Shown piece by piece: positions 9,594-17,304 of a stretch of 64,000 nucleotides of DNA. A model generated the notes under the pieces. It searched no databases. It saw nothing but the letters and a program-made list of their open reading frames with translations, and was not told the DNA's origin. This stretch comes from Micromonospora cathayae. Lineage in GTDB: Bacteria; Actinomycetota; Actinomycetes; Mycobacteriales; Micromonosporaceae. The first letter of the stretch is position 1, and every line of letters starts with the position of its first letter. The position numbers and the translations under genes were made by a program. The stretch covers positions 682,001 through 746,000 of the forward strand of contig NZ_CP118615.1 of assembly GCF_028993575.1 (NCBI RefSeq), in the 5' to 3' direction.

Positions 9594-9626
9594 ACGGCCC
9601 GCCGCCCACCCCGGGCGGCGGGCCGT
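9594..9626. terminator. Bidirectional hairpin between nuclease and hemB
   Basis: Perfect 14-bp inverted repeat (ACGGCCCGCCGCCC and its complement) around a 5-base loop, 17 bases after the nuclease stop. There is no T-tract, which is usual in high-GC actinomycetes. Confidence 0.7.
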
Positions 9627-9656
9627 CGCCGTCCCGGCCGGCCGCCGCCCGTCCCG

Positions 9657-9693
9657 GTCCCGCCCGGTGGAGCCTCTCGGGGCCGGGCGGGAC
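9657..9693 (-). terminator. hemB operon terminator hairpin
   Basis: An 11-bp perfect stem (GTCCCGCCCGG and complement) with a 15-base loop, eight bases beyond the hemB stop. It is the likely end of the rex-hem transcript. Confidence 0.6.
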
Positions 9694-9701
9694 GGGGTCG
9701 G

Positions 9702-10685
9702 TCAGTAGCTCTGGCGGAGCAGGCGGGCGGCCTCGACCGCCCAGTAGGTGAGGATGACCTGCGCGCCGGCCCGGCGGATCGAGGTGAGCGTCTCCAGCAT
9801 CACCTGTTCCCGGTCGACCCAGCCGTTCGCGGCGGCGGCCTCGACCATGGCGTACTCGCCGGAGACCTGGTAGGCGGCGACCGGGACGTCCACGGCGGCG
9901 CGGACCGCGGCCACCACGTCCAGGTAGGGCAGCGCCGGCTTGACCATCACCAGGTCGGCGCCCTCGGCGACGTCCAGCTCGACCTCGCGCAGCGACTCAC
10001 GCAGGTTCGCCGGGTCCTGCTGGTAGGTGCGCCGGTCCCCGTCCAGGCAGGATTCCACCGCGTCCCGGAACGGGCCGAAGAACGCCGAGGCGTACTTGGC
10101 GGCGTACGCGAGCACCGCCACGTCGGTGTGGCCGGCGGCGTCGAGCGCCCGGCGTACCACGCCGACCTGGCCGTCCATCATCCCGGACGGCCCGACCATG
10201 CCGACCCCGGCGTCGGCCTGGGCCACCGCCATCTCGGCGTACGCGGCCAGGGTGGCGTCGTTGTCCACTCCCCCGTCCGGGGTGAGCAGCCCGCAGTGCC
10301 CGTGCGAGGTGAACTCGTCCAGGCACAGGTCGCTCATCACCACCGTGGCGTCGCCGACCTCGGACACCACGTCCCGGATGGCGACGTTGAGGATGCCGTC
10401 CGGGTCGGTGCCGCCGGAGCCGGTGGCGTCCCGGGTCGCCGGCACCCCGAACAGCATGATCCCGCCGACGCCGGCCTGGACCGCCTCCACCGCCGCCTTG
10501 CGCAGCGAGTCCCGGGAGTGCTGGAGCACCCCGGGCATGGCGGCCACCGGCCGGGGTTCGGTCAGCCCTTCCCGGACGAACATCGGCAGGATCAGCTCGG
10601 CCGGGGCGACCCGGGTCTCACTGACCAGCCGCCGCACGGCCGCGGTGCGCCGCAGCCGGCGGGGCCGGATCTCGGGGTACGGCAC
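9702..10685 (-). CDS. hemB: Porphobilinogen synthase (delta-aminolevulinate dehydratase)
   Basis: The 327-aa enzyme condenses two 5-aminolevulinate molecules to porphobilinogen in the cytoplasm. [21 protein letters not shown] and the [12 protein letters not shown] opening are typical. The Schiff-base lysines lie in [15 protein letters not shown] and [12 protein letters not shown]. The metal-binding segment reads [14 protein letters not shown]: the first and third zinc cysteines are present but the middle one is Asp, so metal use is likely a Zn/Mg hybrid type. The GTG start follows AGGAGG, and the gene begins 12 bases after the hemD stop, so it belongs to the hem operon. Confidence 0.96.
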   Translation of the reverse strand: MPYPEIRPRRLRRTAAVRRLVSETRVAPAELILPMFVREGLTEPRPVAAMPGVLQHSRDSLRKAAVEAVQAGVGGIMLFGVPATRDATGSGGTDPDGILNVAIRDVVSEVGDATVVMSDLCLDEFTSHGHCGLLTPDGGVDNDATLAAYAEMAVAQADAGVGMVGPSGMMDGQVGVVRRALDAAGHTDVAVLAYAAKYASAFFGPFRDAVESCLDGDRRTYQQDPANLRESLREVELDVAEGADLVMVKPALPYLDVVAAVRAAVDVPVAAYQVSGEYAMVEAAAANGWVDREQVMLETLTSIRRAGAQVILTYWAVEAARLLRQSY

Positions 10686-10697
10686 GGGAGCCTCCTG

Positions 10698-12278
10698 TCA
10701 GCGGAACCTCAGGGCGGTCGGCCCCTGCACCTTCGAGCCACGGCGCTGCTTGGCCGGCATCGCGGCCAGCTTCTCGCGCAGCTCGACGGCGTAGGCGGCG
10801 AGCGCCTCCACCAGGTCGGGCACCGAGGCGTGCGGCGGCTGCACGTCGACCCGCAGGCCGAACTCCGTCGCGGTCTCCGCCGTCTTGGGCCCGATGACAG
10901 CGACCACGGTACGCGCGTGCGGCTTGCCCGCGATACCGACCAGATTGCGCACTGTCGAGCTGGACGTGAAGAGCACGGCGTCGAATCCGCCCGACTTGAT
11001 GGCGTCCCGGATCTCGGCCGGCGGCGGCGCGGCCCGGACCGTCCGGTACGCGGTCACGTCGTCGACCTCCCAGCCGCGCTCGGTGAGCCCGGCGGCGAGC
11101 GTCTCGGTGGCGATGTCGGCGCGGGGCAGCAGCACCCGGCCCACCGGGTCGAGGACCTCGTCGTGCGGGGAGAACTCGGCGAGCAGCCCCTCGGAGGACT
11201 GTTCCCCGGCCGGGATCAGCTCCGGCTGGATGCCGAACGCGCGCACCGCGTCGGCGGTCGCCTCACCGATACAGGCGATCTTGACGCCGCCGAAGTGCCG
11301 GGCGTCCAGGCCGTGCTCGGCGAACTTCTCCCAGACCGCGCGGACCGCGTTGACCGAGGTGAAGATCACCCAGGCGTACCGGCCGTCCACCAGGCCCTTG
11401 ACCGCCCGCTCCATCTGGGCGGGGGTACGCGGCGGCTCGACCGCGATGGTCGGCACCTCGCACGGGATCGCCCCGTACGCGCGCAGCCGGGCGCTCATCA
11501 CGCCGGCCTGCTCCTTGGTGCGGGGGACGAGGACCTTCCAGCCGTACAGCGGGCGGTTCTCCCACCAGCTCAGCTTGTCCCGCTGGCTGACGCCCTCACC
11601 GACGGTGAGCACCACCCGGCCGGTGAAGCCGAGCGCGGCGGCCACGAACGAGTCGACGGTCGACGTGGTGGTGTACTGGGTCTCCCCGGTGCCGTCCCCG
11701 GTCACCCCGACCCCGGTGGTGCCGTCCACCCCGGCGGCGAGCAGGCCGTCCCGGATCGCGGCGAGGTCACCGGCGTCCACCGCCAGCGCCAGCGAGCCCC
11801 GGCCGATGGCGGCGGCGAGCGCCTCGAAGTCCAGCGCGGCGACGTCCTCGACGTCGGCGGCGGTACGCACACCCGGCAGCGGCACCCCGGCGTACGTGGC
11901 GACGCCCTCGGCCTGGCCGACCCCCGGCACCACCTCGAAGTGGGCGGCGGTGCGGGCCACCGCCTGCACCTCCTTGACCACGGACTCGTGCCCGAACGGG
12001 TCACCGGCGACCAGGTGCACCGCGTTCAGCCCGGACCGGGCGGCGGAGATGAGCACCTTCGCCACGTCGCCCGGTGCCCCCTCGGCCGGGCTGAACTGGG
12101 CGTCGGACCGGGCCTGGGCGCGGACGGCGGTGAGCAGCGACTCGGGTACCCCCCGGTCGTACACCACCTGGTCGGCGTCGACCAGGGCGTCGTGCGCCCG
12201 ACGGGTCAGCAGGCCCGGGTCGCCGGGTCCGGCCCCGACGAACGCGATGTGGCCTACGGGCTTACGGGTGCGGGTCAT
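10698..12278 (-). CDS. hemD: Fused uroporphyrinogen-III methyltransferase / uroporphyrinogen-III synthase
   Basis: The 526-aa protein fuses an N-terminal SUMT/CobA-like tetrapyrrole methylase domain (HIAFVGAGPGDPGLLTRRA, VHLVAGDPFGHESV, about 1-240) to a C-terminal HemD domain (GWKVLVPRTKEQAGVMSARL, WVIFTSVNAVRAVWE, ACIGEATADAVRAFG, DAVLFTSSSTVRNLVGIAG). HemD closes hydroxymethylbilane to uroporphyrinogen III; CobA would methylate it toward sirohaem or cobalamin. The methylase glycine loop is altered (VAGDPFG rather than the usual GGDPFVFGRG), so its activity is less certain. The ATG overlaps the hemC stop by four bases, indicating translational coupling. Confidence 0.92.
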   Translation of the reverse strand: MTRTRKPVGHIAFVGAGPGDPGLLTRRAHDALVDADQVVYDRGVPESLLTAVRAQARSDAQFSPAEGAPGDVAKVLISAARSGLNAVHLVAGDPFGHESVVKEVQAVARTAAHFEVVPGVGQAEGVATYAGVPLPGVRTAADVEDVAALDFEALAAAIGRGSLALAVDAGDLAAIRDGLLAAGVDGTTGVGVTGDGTGETQYTTTSTVDSFVAAALGFTGRVVLTVGEGVSQRDKLSWWENRPLYGWKVLVPRTKEQAGVMSARLRAYGAIPCEVPTIAVEPPRTPAQMERAVKGLVDGRYAWVIFTSVNAVRAVWEKFAEHGLDARHFGGVKIACIGEATADAVRAFGIQPELIPAGEQSSEGLLAEFSPHDEVLDPVGRVLLPRADIATETLAAGLTERGWEVDDVTAYRTVRAAPPPAEIRDAIKSGGFDAVLFTSSSTVRNLVGIAGKPHARTVVAVIGPKTAETATEFGLRVDVQPPHASVPDLVEALAAYAVELREKLAAMPAKQRRGSKVQGPTALRFR

Positions 12279-13243
12279 TCTGTGCTCCCAAATTGCTGGG
12301 TCCCCGGGCCGGCGTGGGCTGGTTGGCCGAGGATCGAGTCGGCGCCACGGGCGAGGATCTCGGCGGCGAGTGCCTTGCCGATCTCCGCCGCGTCGGCGGG
12401 CGTACCGGTGCGGGACAGCCGGATGTCTCGGGAACCGTCCGGGCTGATCACCGCCCCGCGCAGGTAGATCTCGTCGCCGTCGTCACCTTCGGCGAGTTCT
12501 GCATAGGCGGCGACCGGGGCGGAGCACCCGGCCTCCAGGGTGGCCAGCAACGCCCGTTCCGCGGTCACCGCGGCCCGGGACGGCGCATGGTCGAGTACGG
12601 CGAGCAGCTCGACCAGGTCCGGGTCGTCGACCCGGCACTCCACGGCCAGCGCGCCCTGGGCGGGCGCGGGCAGCATCAGCATCGGGTCGAGCGTCTCGGT
12701 GATCTCGTCGGCCCGGCCCAGTCGGGCCAGGCCGGCGCGGGCGAGCACGACCGCGTCGAGATCGGCGTCGGGCCCGAGCGCCCGACGCAGGCGGGTGTCC
12801 ACGTTGCCGCGGATCGGGGTGACGGTCAGCTGCATGCCGAGGGCGTGCAGTTGGGCGATGCGGCGCAGCGCGCCGGTGCCGACGGTGGCCCCGGGCGGCA
12901 GTTCGGCGAGGGTCCGGCCGTCCCGGGCGACCAGCGCGTCACGCGGGTCCTGCCGGGGCGGCACCGCCGCGACGTGCAGCCCACCGTACGCGGCGGTGGG
13001 CAGGTCCTTGTACGAGTGCACGGCGAAGTCGATCTCACCGTTGGTCAGCGCGTCGCGCAGCGCGGTGACGAAGACGCCGACCCCGAGCCGCTGCACCGGA
13101 GCCGAGGACCGGTCACCGGCGGTGACGATCTCGACCAGCTCGACGGTGCGGCCGGTGGCGGCGGTGAGCGCGTCGGCGACCTGGCCGGACTGGGCCATCG
13201 CCAGCGCGCTGCCCCGGGTACCGAGGCGCAGGGGGGCGGTCAT
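12275..13243 (-). CDS. hemC: Hydroxymethylbilane synthase (porphobilinogen deaminase)
   Basis: The 322-aa cytoplasmic enzyme polymerises four porphobilinogens to hydroxymethylbilane. RLGTRGSALAMAQSGQVADAL, FAVHSYKDLPT, GTGALRRIAQL and RGNVDTRLRR are diagnostic, and the cysteine that carries the dipyrromethane cofactor is in LEAGCSAPVAAYAE. It starts with ATG overlapping the hemA stop (ATGA, four bases) and its own stop overlaps the next ORF, so rex-hemA-hemC-hemD form one coupled message. Confidence 0.97.
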   Translation of the reverse strand: MTAPLRLGTRGSALAMAQSGQVADALTAATGRTVELVEIVTAGDRSSAPVQRLGVGVFVTALRDALTNGEIDFAVHSYKDLPTAAYGGLHVAAVPPRQDPRDALVARDGRTLAELPPGATVGTGALRRIAQLHALGMQLTVTPIRGNVDTRLRRALGPDADLDAVVLARAGLARLGRADEITETLDPMLMLPAPAQGALAVECRVDDPDLVELLAVLDHAPSRAAVTAERALLATLEAGCSAPVAAYAELAEGDDGDEIYLRGAVISPDGSRDIRLSRTGTPADAAEIGKALAAEILARGADSILGQPAHAGPGTQQFGSTE

Positions 13244-14565
13244 CGTTCTCCTCCGGGCGGAGTGATGTCGGGCACCGTGTCGACCGGGGAGGTCTGCGGC
13301 ACCTGGAGGTCGAAGAGTTCGCGCAGCAGGGCGGCGTACTGGTCCCCGCCGGGCTCGGCGGCGAGCTGCCGGACCTTCACGGTGGGCTGGTGCAGCAGCC
13401 GCTGCACCACCCGGTGCACGGTGCGGGCCACCTCGGCGCGCTGCTCGTCGGTGAGGTCCGGGCGGCGCTGGGCGAGCCGGCCCAGTTCGGCGGAGACCAC
13501 GTCGTCGGCCCGGCCCCGCAGCGCGGCCACGGTCGGGGCGACGTCCGCGCCGCGCAGCCAGGTGAGGAAGGACTCCACCTCGGTGGTGACGATCCGGTCG
13601 ACCGCCGCCGCGTCGGTGGCGGCCGGTCCACCGGCGAGCACGGCGGCCATCCGGTCGATGTCGATCACCTCGACGCCGGGCAGTTCGGCCACCCCGGGTT
13701 CGACGTCGCGGGGTACGGCCAGGTCGAGCAGGACCAGCGGGCCGCGGTCGGCGTCCCGGGCGGCCAGCGCCGCGGACACCACCGGGCGGGTGAGGACCGG
13801 TTCGGTGGCCGCGGTGGCGGCCACTACGATGTCCACTGTGGAGAGCGCCTCGGTCAGCCCGGTCATCGGGACGGCGTTGGCCCCGTACGACTCGGCCAGC
13901 CGTACCGCCCGGTCGGCGCCCCGGTTGGTCACCGTCAACGGCCCGGCGTCGAGCCGGGCGAGGGTGGCCAGCCCGAGCGCGCCCATCGCCCCGGCTCCGA
14001 CGACCAGCGCCGGCCGGCCGGCCAGGGTGCCGTCGAGCCGCTCGGCGGCCAGCCCCAGGGCGGCGCTGACCACGCTCTGGCCGGCCCGGTCGATGCCGGT
14101 CTCGGCGTGAGCGCGCTTGCCCACCCGCAGCGCCTGCTGCATCAGCTCGTGCAGCAGCCGCCCGGTCGCGTCGGCCCCGGCGGCCCAGTGGTAGGCGTCG
14201 CGGAGCTGGCCGAGGATCTGCGCCTCACCGACGACCATCGAGTCCAGCCCGGCGGCGACCCGGAAGACGTGGTCGACGGCGGCGGCGTCGTAGTGCACGT
14301 AGAGGTGGTTGGCCAGGGCGGCGGGCGGCGCGCCGGCCTGCTCGGCGAGGACGGCGCAGATGTCGCCGAGACCGCCGTGGAAACCGGACACGGCCGCGTA
14401 GACCTCCACCCGGTTGCAGGTGGAGACGATCACGGCCTCGCTCACGTACGGCTGGGCGATCATGCGGTCCAGCGTGCGGGTGAGATCGGCGGGGGCCACC
14501 GCCAACTGCTCCAGGACAGCGACCGGAGCGGTGCGGTAGGACGCGCCGACGGCGAGCAGTTTCAC
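13240..14565 (-). CDS. hemA: Glutamyl-tRNA reductase
   Basis: The 441-aa enzyme makes glutamate-1-semialdehyde from glutamyl-tRNA, the committed step of C5 haem synthesis. The nucleophilic Cys is in IVSTCNRVEVYA, followed by FRVAAGLDSMVVGEAQILGQ and the NADPH-binding ALVVGAGAMGALG. The C-terminal dimerisation helices end in VPDITPPGGER. The start is GTG, overlapping the rex stop by three to four bases. The gene is first in the haem branch after the redox repressor gene, so its expression should follow the NADH/NAD+ ratio. Confidence 0.97.
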   Translation of the reverse strand: MKLLAVGASYRTAPVAVLEQLAVAPADLTRTLDRMIAQPYVSEAVIVSTCNRVEVYAAVSGFHGGLGDICAVLAEQAGAPPAALANHLYVHYDAAAVDHVFRVAAGLDSMVVGEAQILGQLRDAYHWAAGADATGRLLHELMQQALRVGKRAHAETGIDRAGQSVVSAALGLAAERLDGTLAGRPALVVGAGAMGALGLATLARLDAGPLTVTNRGADRAVRLAESYGANAVPMTGLTEALSTVDIVVAATAATEPVLTRPVVSAALAARDADRGPLVLLDLAVPRDVEPGVAELPGVEVIDIDRMAAVLAGGPAATDAAAVDRIVTTEVESFLTWLRGADVAPTVAALRGRADDVVSAELGRLAQRRPDLTDEQRAEVARTVHRVVQRLLHQPTVKVRQLAAEPGGDQYAALLRELFDLQVPQTSPVDTVPDITPPGGER

Positions 14566-15335
14566 GTGCCGATCGCCTCCTGAGGGTCGGTGGGCGGGGC
14601 GTCGCCGGGACGGGTGGTGAGGGTGTGGGCCGGGCCGCCGGCGGGCAGTCCGGTGAGCGACGCCTTACGATGCTCGTGGAAGGACAGGATCTGCAACTCG
14701 ATGGCGAGGTCGACCTTCCGCACGTCGACGCCCTCCGGCACCGAGAGTACGCACGGGGCGAAGTTCAGGATGCTCCGTACGCCGGCGGCGACGAGTTGGT
14801 CGGCGACCGCCTGGGCGGCCCCGGCGGGGGTGGCGATGACCCCGATGGCGAGCCGTTCCTCGACCGCGACCCGGGCCAGCTCGTCGACGTGGTGGACGAC
14901 CAGGCCGTTGATCTCCTCGCCCACCCGGGCGGGGTCGGCGTCGAAGAGGGCGGCGATCCGGAAGGCCCGGCTGGCGAAGCCGGCGTACCCGGCCAGGGCG
15001 TGACCGAGATTACCCACGCCGACCAGGGCGACGGCGCGGCTCTGGGTGAGCCCGAGCACCGACTCGATCTGCCCGATCAGCACCTCGACGTCGTAGCCGA
15101 CGCCCCGGGTGCCGTACGAGCCGAGGTGGGAGAGGTCCTTGCGGAGCTTGGCGGAGTTGACCCCGGCGGCGCTGGCGAGCCCCTCGCTGGACACGGTCTC
15201 GTGGCCGTTCTCGGCGAGTTGGTGCAGGGCACGGAGGTACACGGGGAGCCGCGCGACGGTCGCCTCGGGCAGGTCCGGAAGCGCCGGTACGGTACCGGCT
15301 CGGCCGGGCGCGCCTGGGTGACGGTGCTGACTCAT
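14562..15335 (-). CDS. rex: Redox-sensing transcriptional repressor Rex
   Basis: The 257-aa repressor has an N-terminal winged helix (ATVARLPVYLRALHQLAENG; GVNSAKLRKDLSHLGSYGTRGVGY) and a Rossmann NADH-binding domain (VALVGVGNLGHALAGYAGF). It releases DNA when NADH binds, linking respiration and haem supply to redox state. I chose the ATG at 15335 (MSQHRHPGAPG); the open frame continues 70 codons upstream but crosses the promoter and operator, so it cannot be translated as one protein. It heads the rex-hemA-hemC-hemD-hemB operon as in Streptomyces, where Rex also autoregulates. Confidence 0.96.
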   Translation of the reverse strand: MSQHRHPGAPGRAGTVPALPDLPEATVARLPVYLRALHQLAENGHETVSSEGLASAAGVNSAKLRKDLSHLGSYGTRGVGYDVEVLIGQIESVLGLTQSRAVALVGVGNLGHALAGYAGFASRAFRIAALFDADPARVGEEINGLVVHHVDELARVAVEERLAIGVIATPAGAAQAVADQLVAAGVRSILNFAPCVLSVPEGVDVRKVDLAIELQILSFHEHRKASLTGLPAGGPAHTLTTRPGDAPPTDPQEAIGT

Positions 15336-15443
15336 GAGACTCCGTGCGGTGCGATCCTGGACCAGCTCCGGTCGCCGACTGGTGGGGTACTCCCGCTGGC
15401 GACCGATCTTGCCGGCTGTGCTAGCAGGGCGCGTCGGAACTAC

Positions 15444-15472
15444 AGAGTAGGCGCTTGTGAAGACGTGCACAA
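15444..15472 (-). promoter_or_regulatory. rex-hem promoter, -35 inside the Rex operator
   Basis: On the minus strand -35 TTGTGC is 17 bases from -10 TACTCT (plus-strand 15444-15449). The -35 lies inside the Rex operator, so bound Rex would block RNA polymerase. The predicted leader is about 100 bases. Confidence 0.65.
15455..15472. promoter_or_regulatory. Rex operator (ROP)
   Basis: TTGTGAAGACGTGCACAA differs at one base from the Streptomyces-type consensus TTGTGAA-N4-TTCACAA. Its location upstream of rex supports autoregulation. Confidence 0.85.
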
Positions 15473-15658
15473 ATCGCGATCTTGCGGATGCGTGACGCGA
15501 CAACACCAGGCCCTCCGTTCCGCACCCACCGTCGAGCGGCACCACGCACCGCGTCGCGATTATTACTTAATTCCGACTTCTCTGACCAATTACACGTGCG
15601 GTGTGAGGACGCGTGGCGTTCCGGAGAGCAGGCGTGTCGCCCGAGGTCAGCGCGCCGG

Positions 15659-16306
15659 TCAGAGGGTGGCGGCCAGCCGGACGGCGGCGGTGAGGGTGTC
15701 GGCGACCGGGTACGGGGAGGCGTACAGGCGGGCCGGGTCGGTGACGCCCCCGGTGTAGAGGACGGCCCGGCCGCCGACCGACTCGGCCGCCTCGGCGTCG
15801 TCCAGGGAGTCGCCGATCAGCACCACCGAACGGCCGTCGACGCCCAGTTCGGCGAGGTGCCGCCGCAACGACTCCGCCTTACGCCCCCCGCCCACCTCGG
15901 CCCGCAGCCCGTCGATCCGGACGAAATGCCCGGTCAGGCCGTAGGTGTGCACGACCGGCACCAGGTGGTCGTGGAACCACATGGAGAGCAGGGACTGGCT
16001 GCCCGGCCAGGCCGCGATCGCCGCCCGCGCGTCGGCGGCCAGCTCACACGTGGTCAGCCCGACCTGGTACGCGTCGTGGAAGATCCGGTCGAGCCGGCCG
16101 TAGGCCTCCTCGTCGACCGCCGCGCCGAGCATCTCGGCGTAGTAGTCGGCGACCGGCCGCCGGAACCGGACCCGGTGCTCGTCCACCGTGACGGGCCGAC
16201 CGCCGACGCTGGCGAAGGCCGCGTTGGTGCAGTCGACCACCAGGCCGAGGTCGTCGAGGAGAGTGCCGTTCCAGTCCCACACCAGGTGGTGGCGCGCAGG
16301 AGTCAT
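15659..16306 (-). CDS. HAD-superfamily phosphatase
   Basis: The 215-aa protein begins MTPARHHLVWDWNGTLLDD, with the HAD nucleophile motif I DWNGT, and has the acidic motif IV in VVLIGDSLDDAEAAESVGG and a motif III lysine region at GGGRKAESLRRHLAELG. It resembles phosphoglycolate-phosphatase-like (subfamily IA) hydrolases; the substrate is unknown. A -10-like TATGGT lies six bases before the ATG, so translation is probably leaderless. It is upstream of rex on the same strand but separated by 323 bases and so probably not in its operon. Confidence 0.88.
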   Translation of the reverse strand: MTPARHHLVWDWNGTLLDDLGLVVDCTNAAFASVGGRPVTVDEHRVRFRRPVADYYAEMLGAAVDEEAYGRLDRIFHDAYQVGLTTCELAADARAAIAAWPGSQSLLSMWFHDHLVPVVHTYGLTGHFVRIDGLRAEVGGGRKAESLRRHLAELGVDGRSVVLIGDSLDDAEAAESVGGRAVLYTGGVTDPARLYASPYPVADTLTAAVRLAATL

Positions 16307-16312
16307 CCGGTC

Positions 16313-16318
16313 ACCATA
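16313..16318 (-). promoter_or_regulatory. -10 element of leaderless HAD transcript
   Basis: TATGGT on the minus strand, six bases before the ATG at 16306. Confidence 0.5.
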
Positions 16319-16344
16319 ACCACGCCGGGCCCGGCCGGAAGGGG

Positions 16345-16599
16345 TCAGAGTTGCGGGGTGGTGAGATCCCGCAGCAACCGCTCCTCCTCGACCCGCCAGT
16401 AGCCGTGCTCCTTGCCGTCGAGCAGCACCACCGGCAGCCGGTCGCCGTACTCACGTTCCAGCTCCAGGTCGTCGGTGACGTCGCGTTCGGTCCACCGGTC
16501 ACCGGTGACCGCGACCACCCGCGCCAACGCCTCCCGCGCGTCGTCACAGAGGTGGCAACCGGGCCGGGTGATCAGGGCGAGCCGGGCGTCAGTGGACAT
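16345..16599 (-). CDS. Glutaredoxin-like thioredoxin-fold protein (DUF836 type)
   Basis: The 84-aa protein starts MSTDARLALITRPGCHLCDDA and contains a CxxC redox pair (CHLC) after the first strand, and the cis-proline context DRLPVVLLDGKEHGYWRV. It is the size of a small glutaredoxin-like thiol oxidoreductase. The start at ATG 16599 is preceded by GGAGG; a longer open frame upstream is not supported. It lies 38 bases upstream of the HAD gene on the same strand and near rex, a redox-linked neighbourhood also seen in other actinomycetes. Partner thiol (mycothiol, mycoredoxin) is unknown. Confidence 0.85.
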   Translation of the reverse strand: MSTDARLALITRPGCHLCDDAREALARVVAVTGDRWTERDVTDDLELEREYGDRLPVVLLDGKEHGYWRVEEERLLRDLTTPQL

Positions 16600-17145
16600 C
16601 GGAACCTCCATGGGCGGCGGCACCGGCGACGGGCGACCGGAGCAGGGTCGTACGCACCTCGCCGCCCACCGTACCGCCCGCCGGGCAGCGCGTTCCGGTC
16701 CGGGCGACACCCGGCTGCGGTGTCCAGTTCCGCCCAGGGTGCCGTCCGGTCCACAAGCGCGACCGGACCCGGTCGCCGATGCCGGTCGGCCGCCCGGCGC
16801 ACCCCGTCCGCGAGGTCCGCCGACGCGCCGCCGACGCGGTCGCCGAGCCGGCCGCGACGGGCCGATCGACTATGATGGTGATCGATAGCTGGCGCTCCTC
16901 CCCGACAGGTACGCCACTTTGTGAGAATGGCTCTGACCTGCTGTTCTTCTCGGCCCGGACCGTCCCGACCGAAAAGTCAACTGCCACCGACGGACAACGC
17001 GTCCGGCACCCGTGCGACGCGCCGGGAAATACTTCCGCTCTGTGTAACGGACTTGCCACACATGGGTGACGTTGGCCCTATCATCACTCGGGTCGGCTCG
17101 CCCCATTTGCCGTGAGTCGACACCCCTCAGCCCGAGGAGGCCGCC
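16600..17145. other. Long regulatory gap upstream of the sigma-factor gene
   Basis: A 546-base region between divergent genes. It has lower G+C around 16900-17090. Several reading frames stay open on both strands but none has a ribosome site plus family-like protein, so I call no gene. A candidate promoter is listed at 17053-17082, and GGGTGACG...ATCACTC (17065-17088) forms a loose dyad that could be a BldD-like site, low confidence. Confidence 0.5.
17053..17082 (+). promoter_or_regulatory. Candidate sigma-factor gene promoter
   Basis: TTGCCA (-35) is 18 bases from CCTATC (-10). It is only a fair match but lies in the A+T-richer part of the gap, about 60 bases before the strong AGGAGG of the small upstream ORF. 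Confidence 0.3.
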
Positions 17146-17304
17146 GTGCCTGTGACCGCATTGGACCAGTACCTCATCAGGGCCTGCCGATCGTCGGCAC
17201 GCCCTGGAGCAGCACCGACCGTCCGGATCGGAGCCGGAGCCGGCCGCGCGGCCGGACCCCGTACCGGCCGGCCGGTGACCTCAGGCCGCCGGGAGGCCCG
17301 ATGA
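17146..17304 (+). CDS. Possible 52-codon leader ORF coupled to the sigma-factor gene
   Basis: A GTG start five bases after a perfect GAGGAGG (17134-17140) opens a 52-codon frame beginning MPVTALDQYLIRACRSS, whose TGA (17302-17304) overlaps the ATG of the downstream sigma factor as ATGA. The ribosome site is much stronger than that of the sigma gene, suggesting translational coupling or a regulatory peptide. Third-position GC (about 70 percent) is lower than in neighbours, so it may not be conserved as a protein. An alternative is a frameshift that split the natural N-terminus of the sigma factor. Confidence 0.4.
   Translation: MPVTALDQYLIRACRSSARPGAAPTVRIGAGAGRAAGPRTGRPVTSGRREAR

Larger units (their letters stand above)
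15336..15658. other. Intergenic region between the HAD gene and rex
   Basis: This 323-base gap holds the Rex operator/promoter and an A+T-richer stretch near 15560-15600. No other gene, RNA or convincing terminator hairpin was seen. Confidence 0.6.

Noticed and set aside
14562..15545. Longer Rex reading frame to 15545
   Set aside because: The extra 70 codons include the rex operator and promoter, so they cannot be in the transcript made from it; ATG 15335 gives the standard Rex length.
16870..17106. 78-aa minus-strand ORF upstream of the sigma-factor gene
   Set aside because: No ribosome site, no family match, codon use not biased like neighbouring genes.
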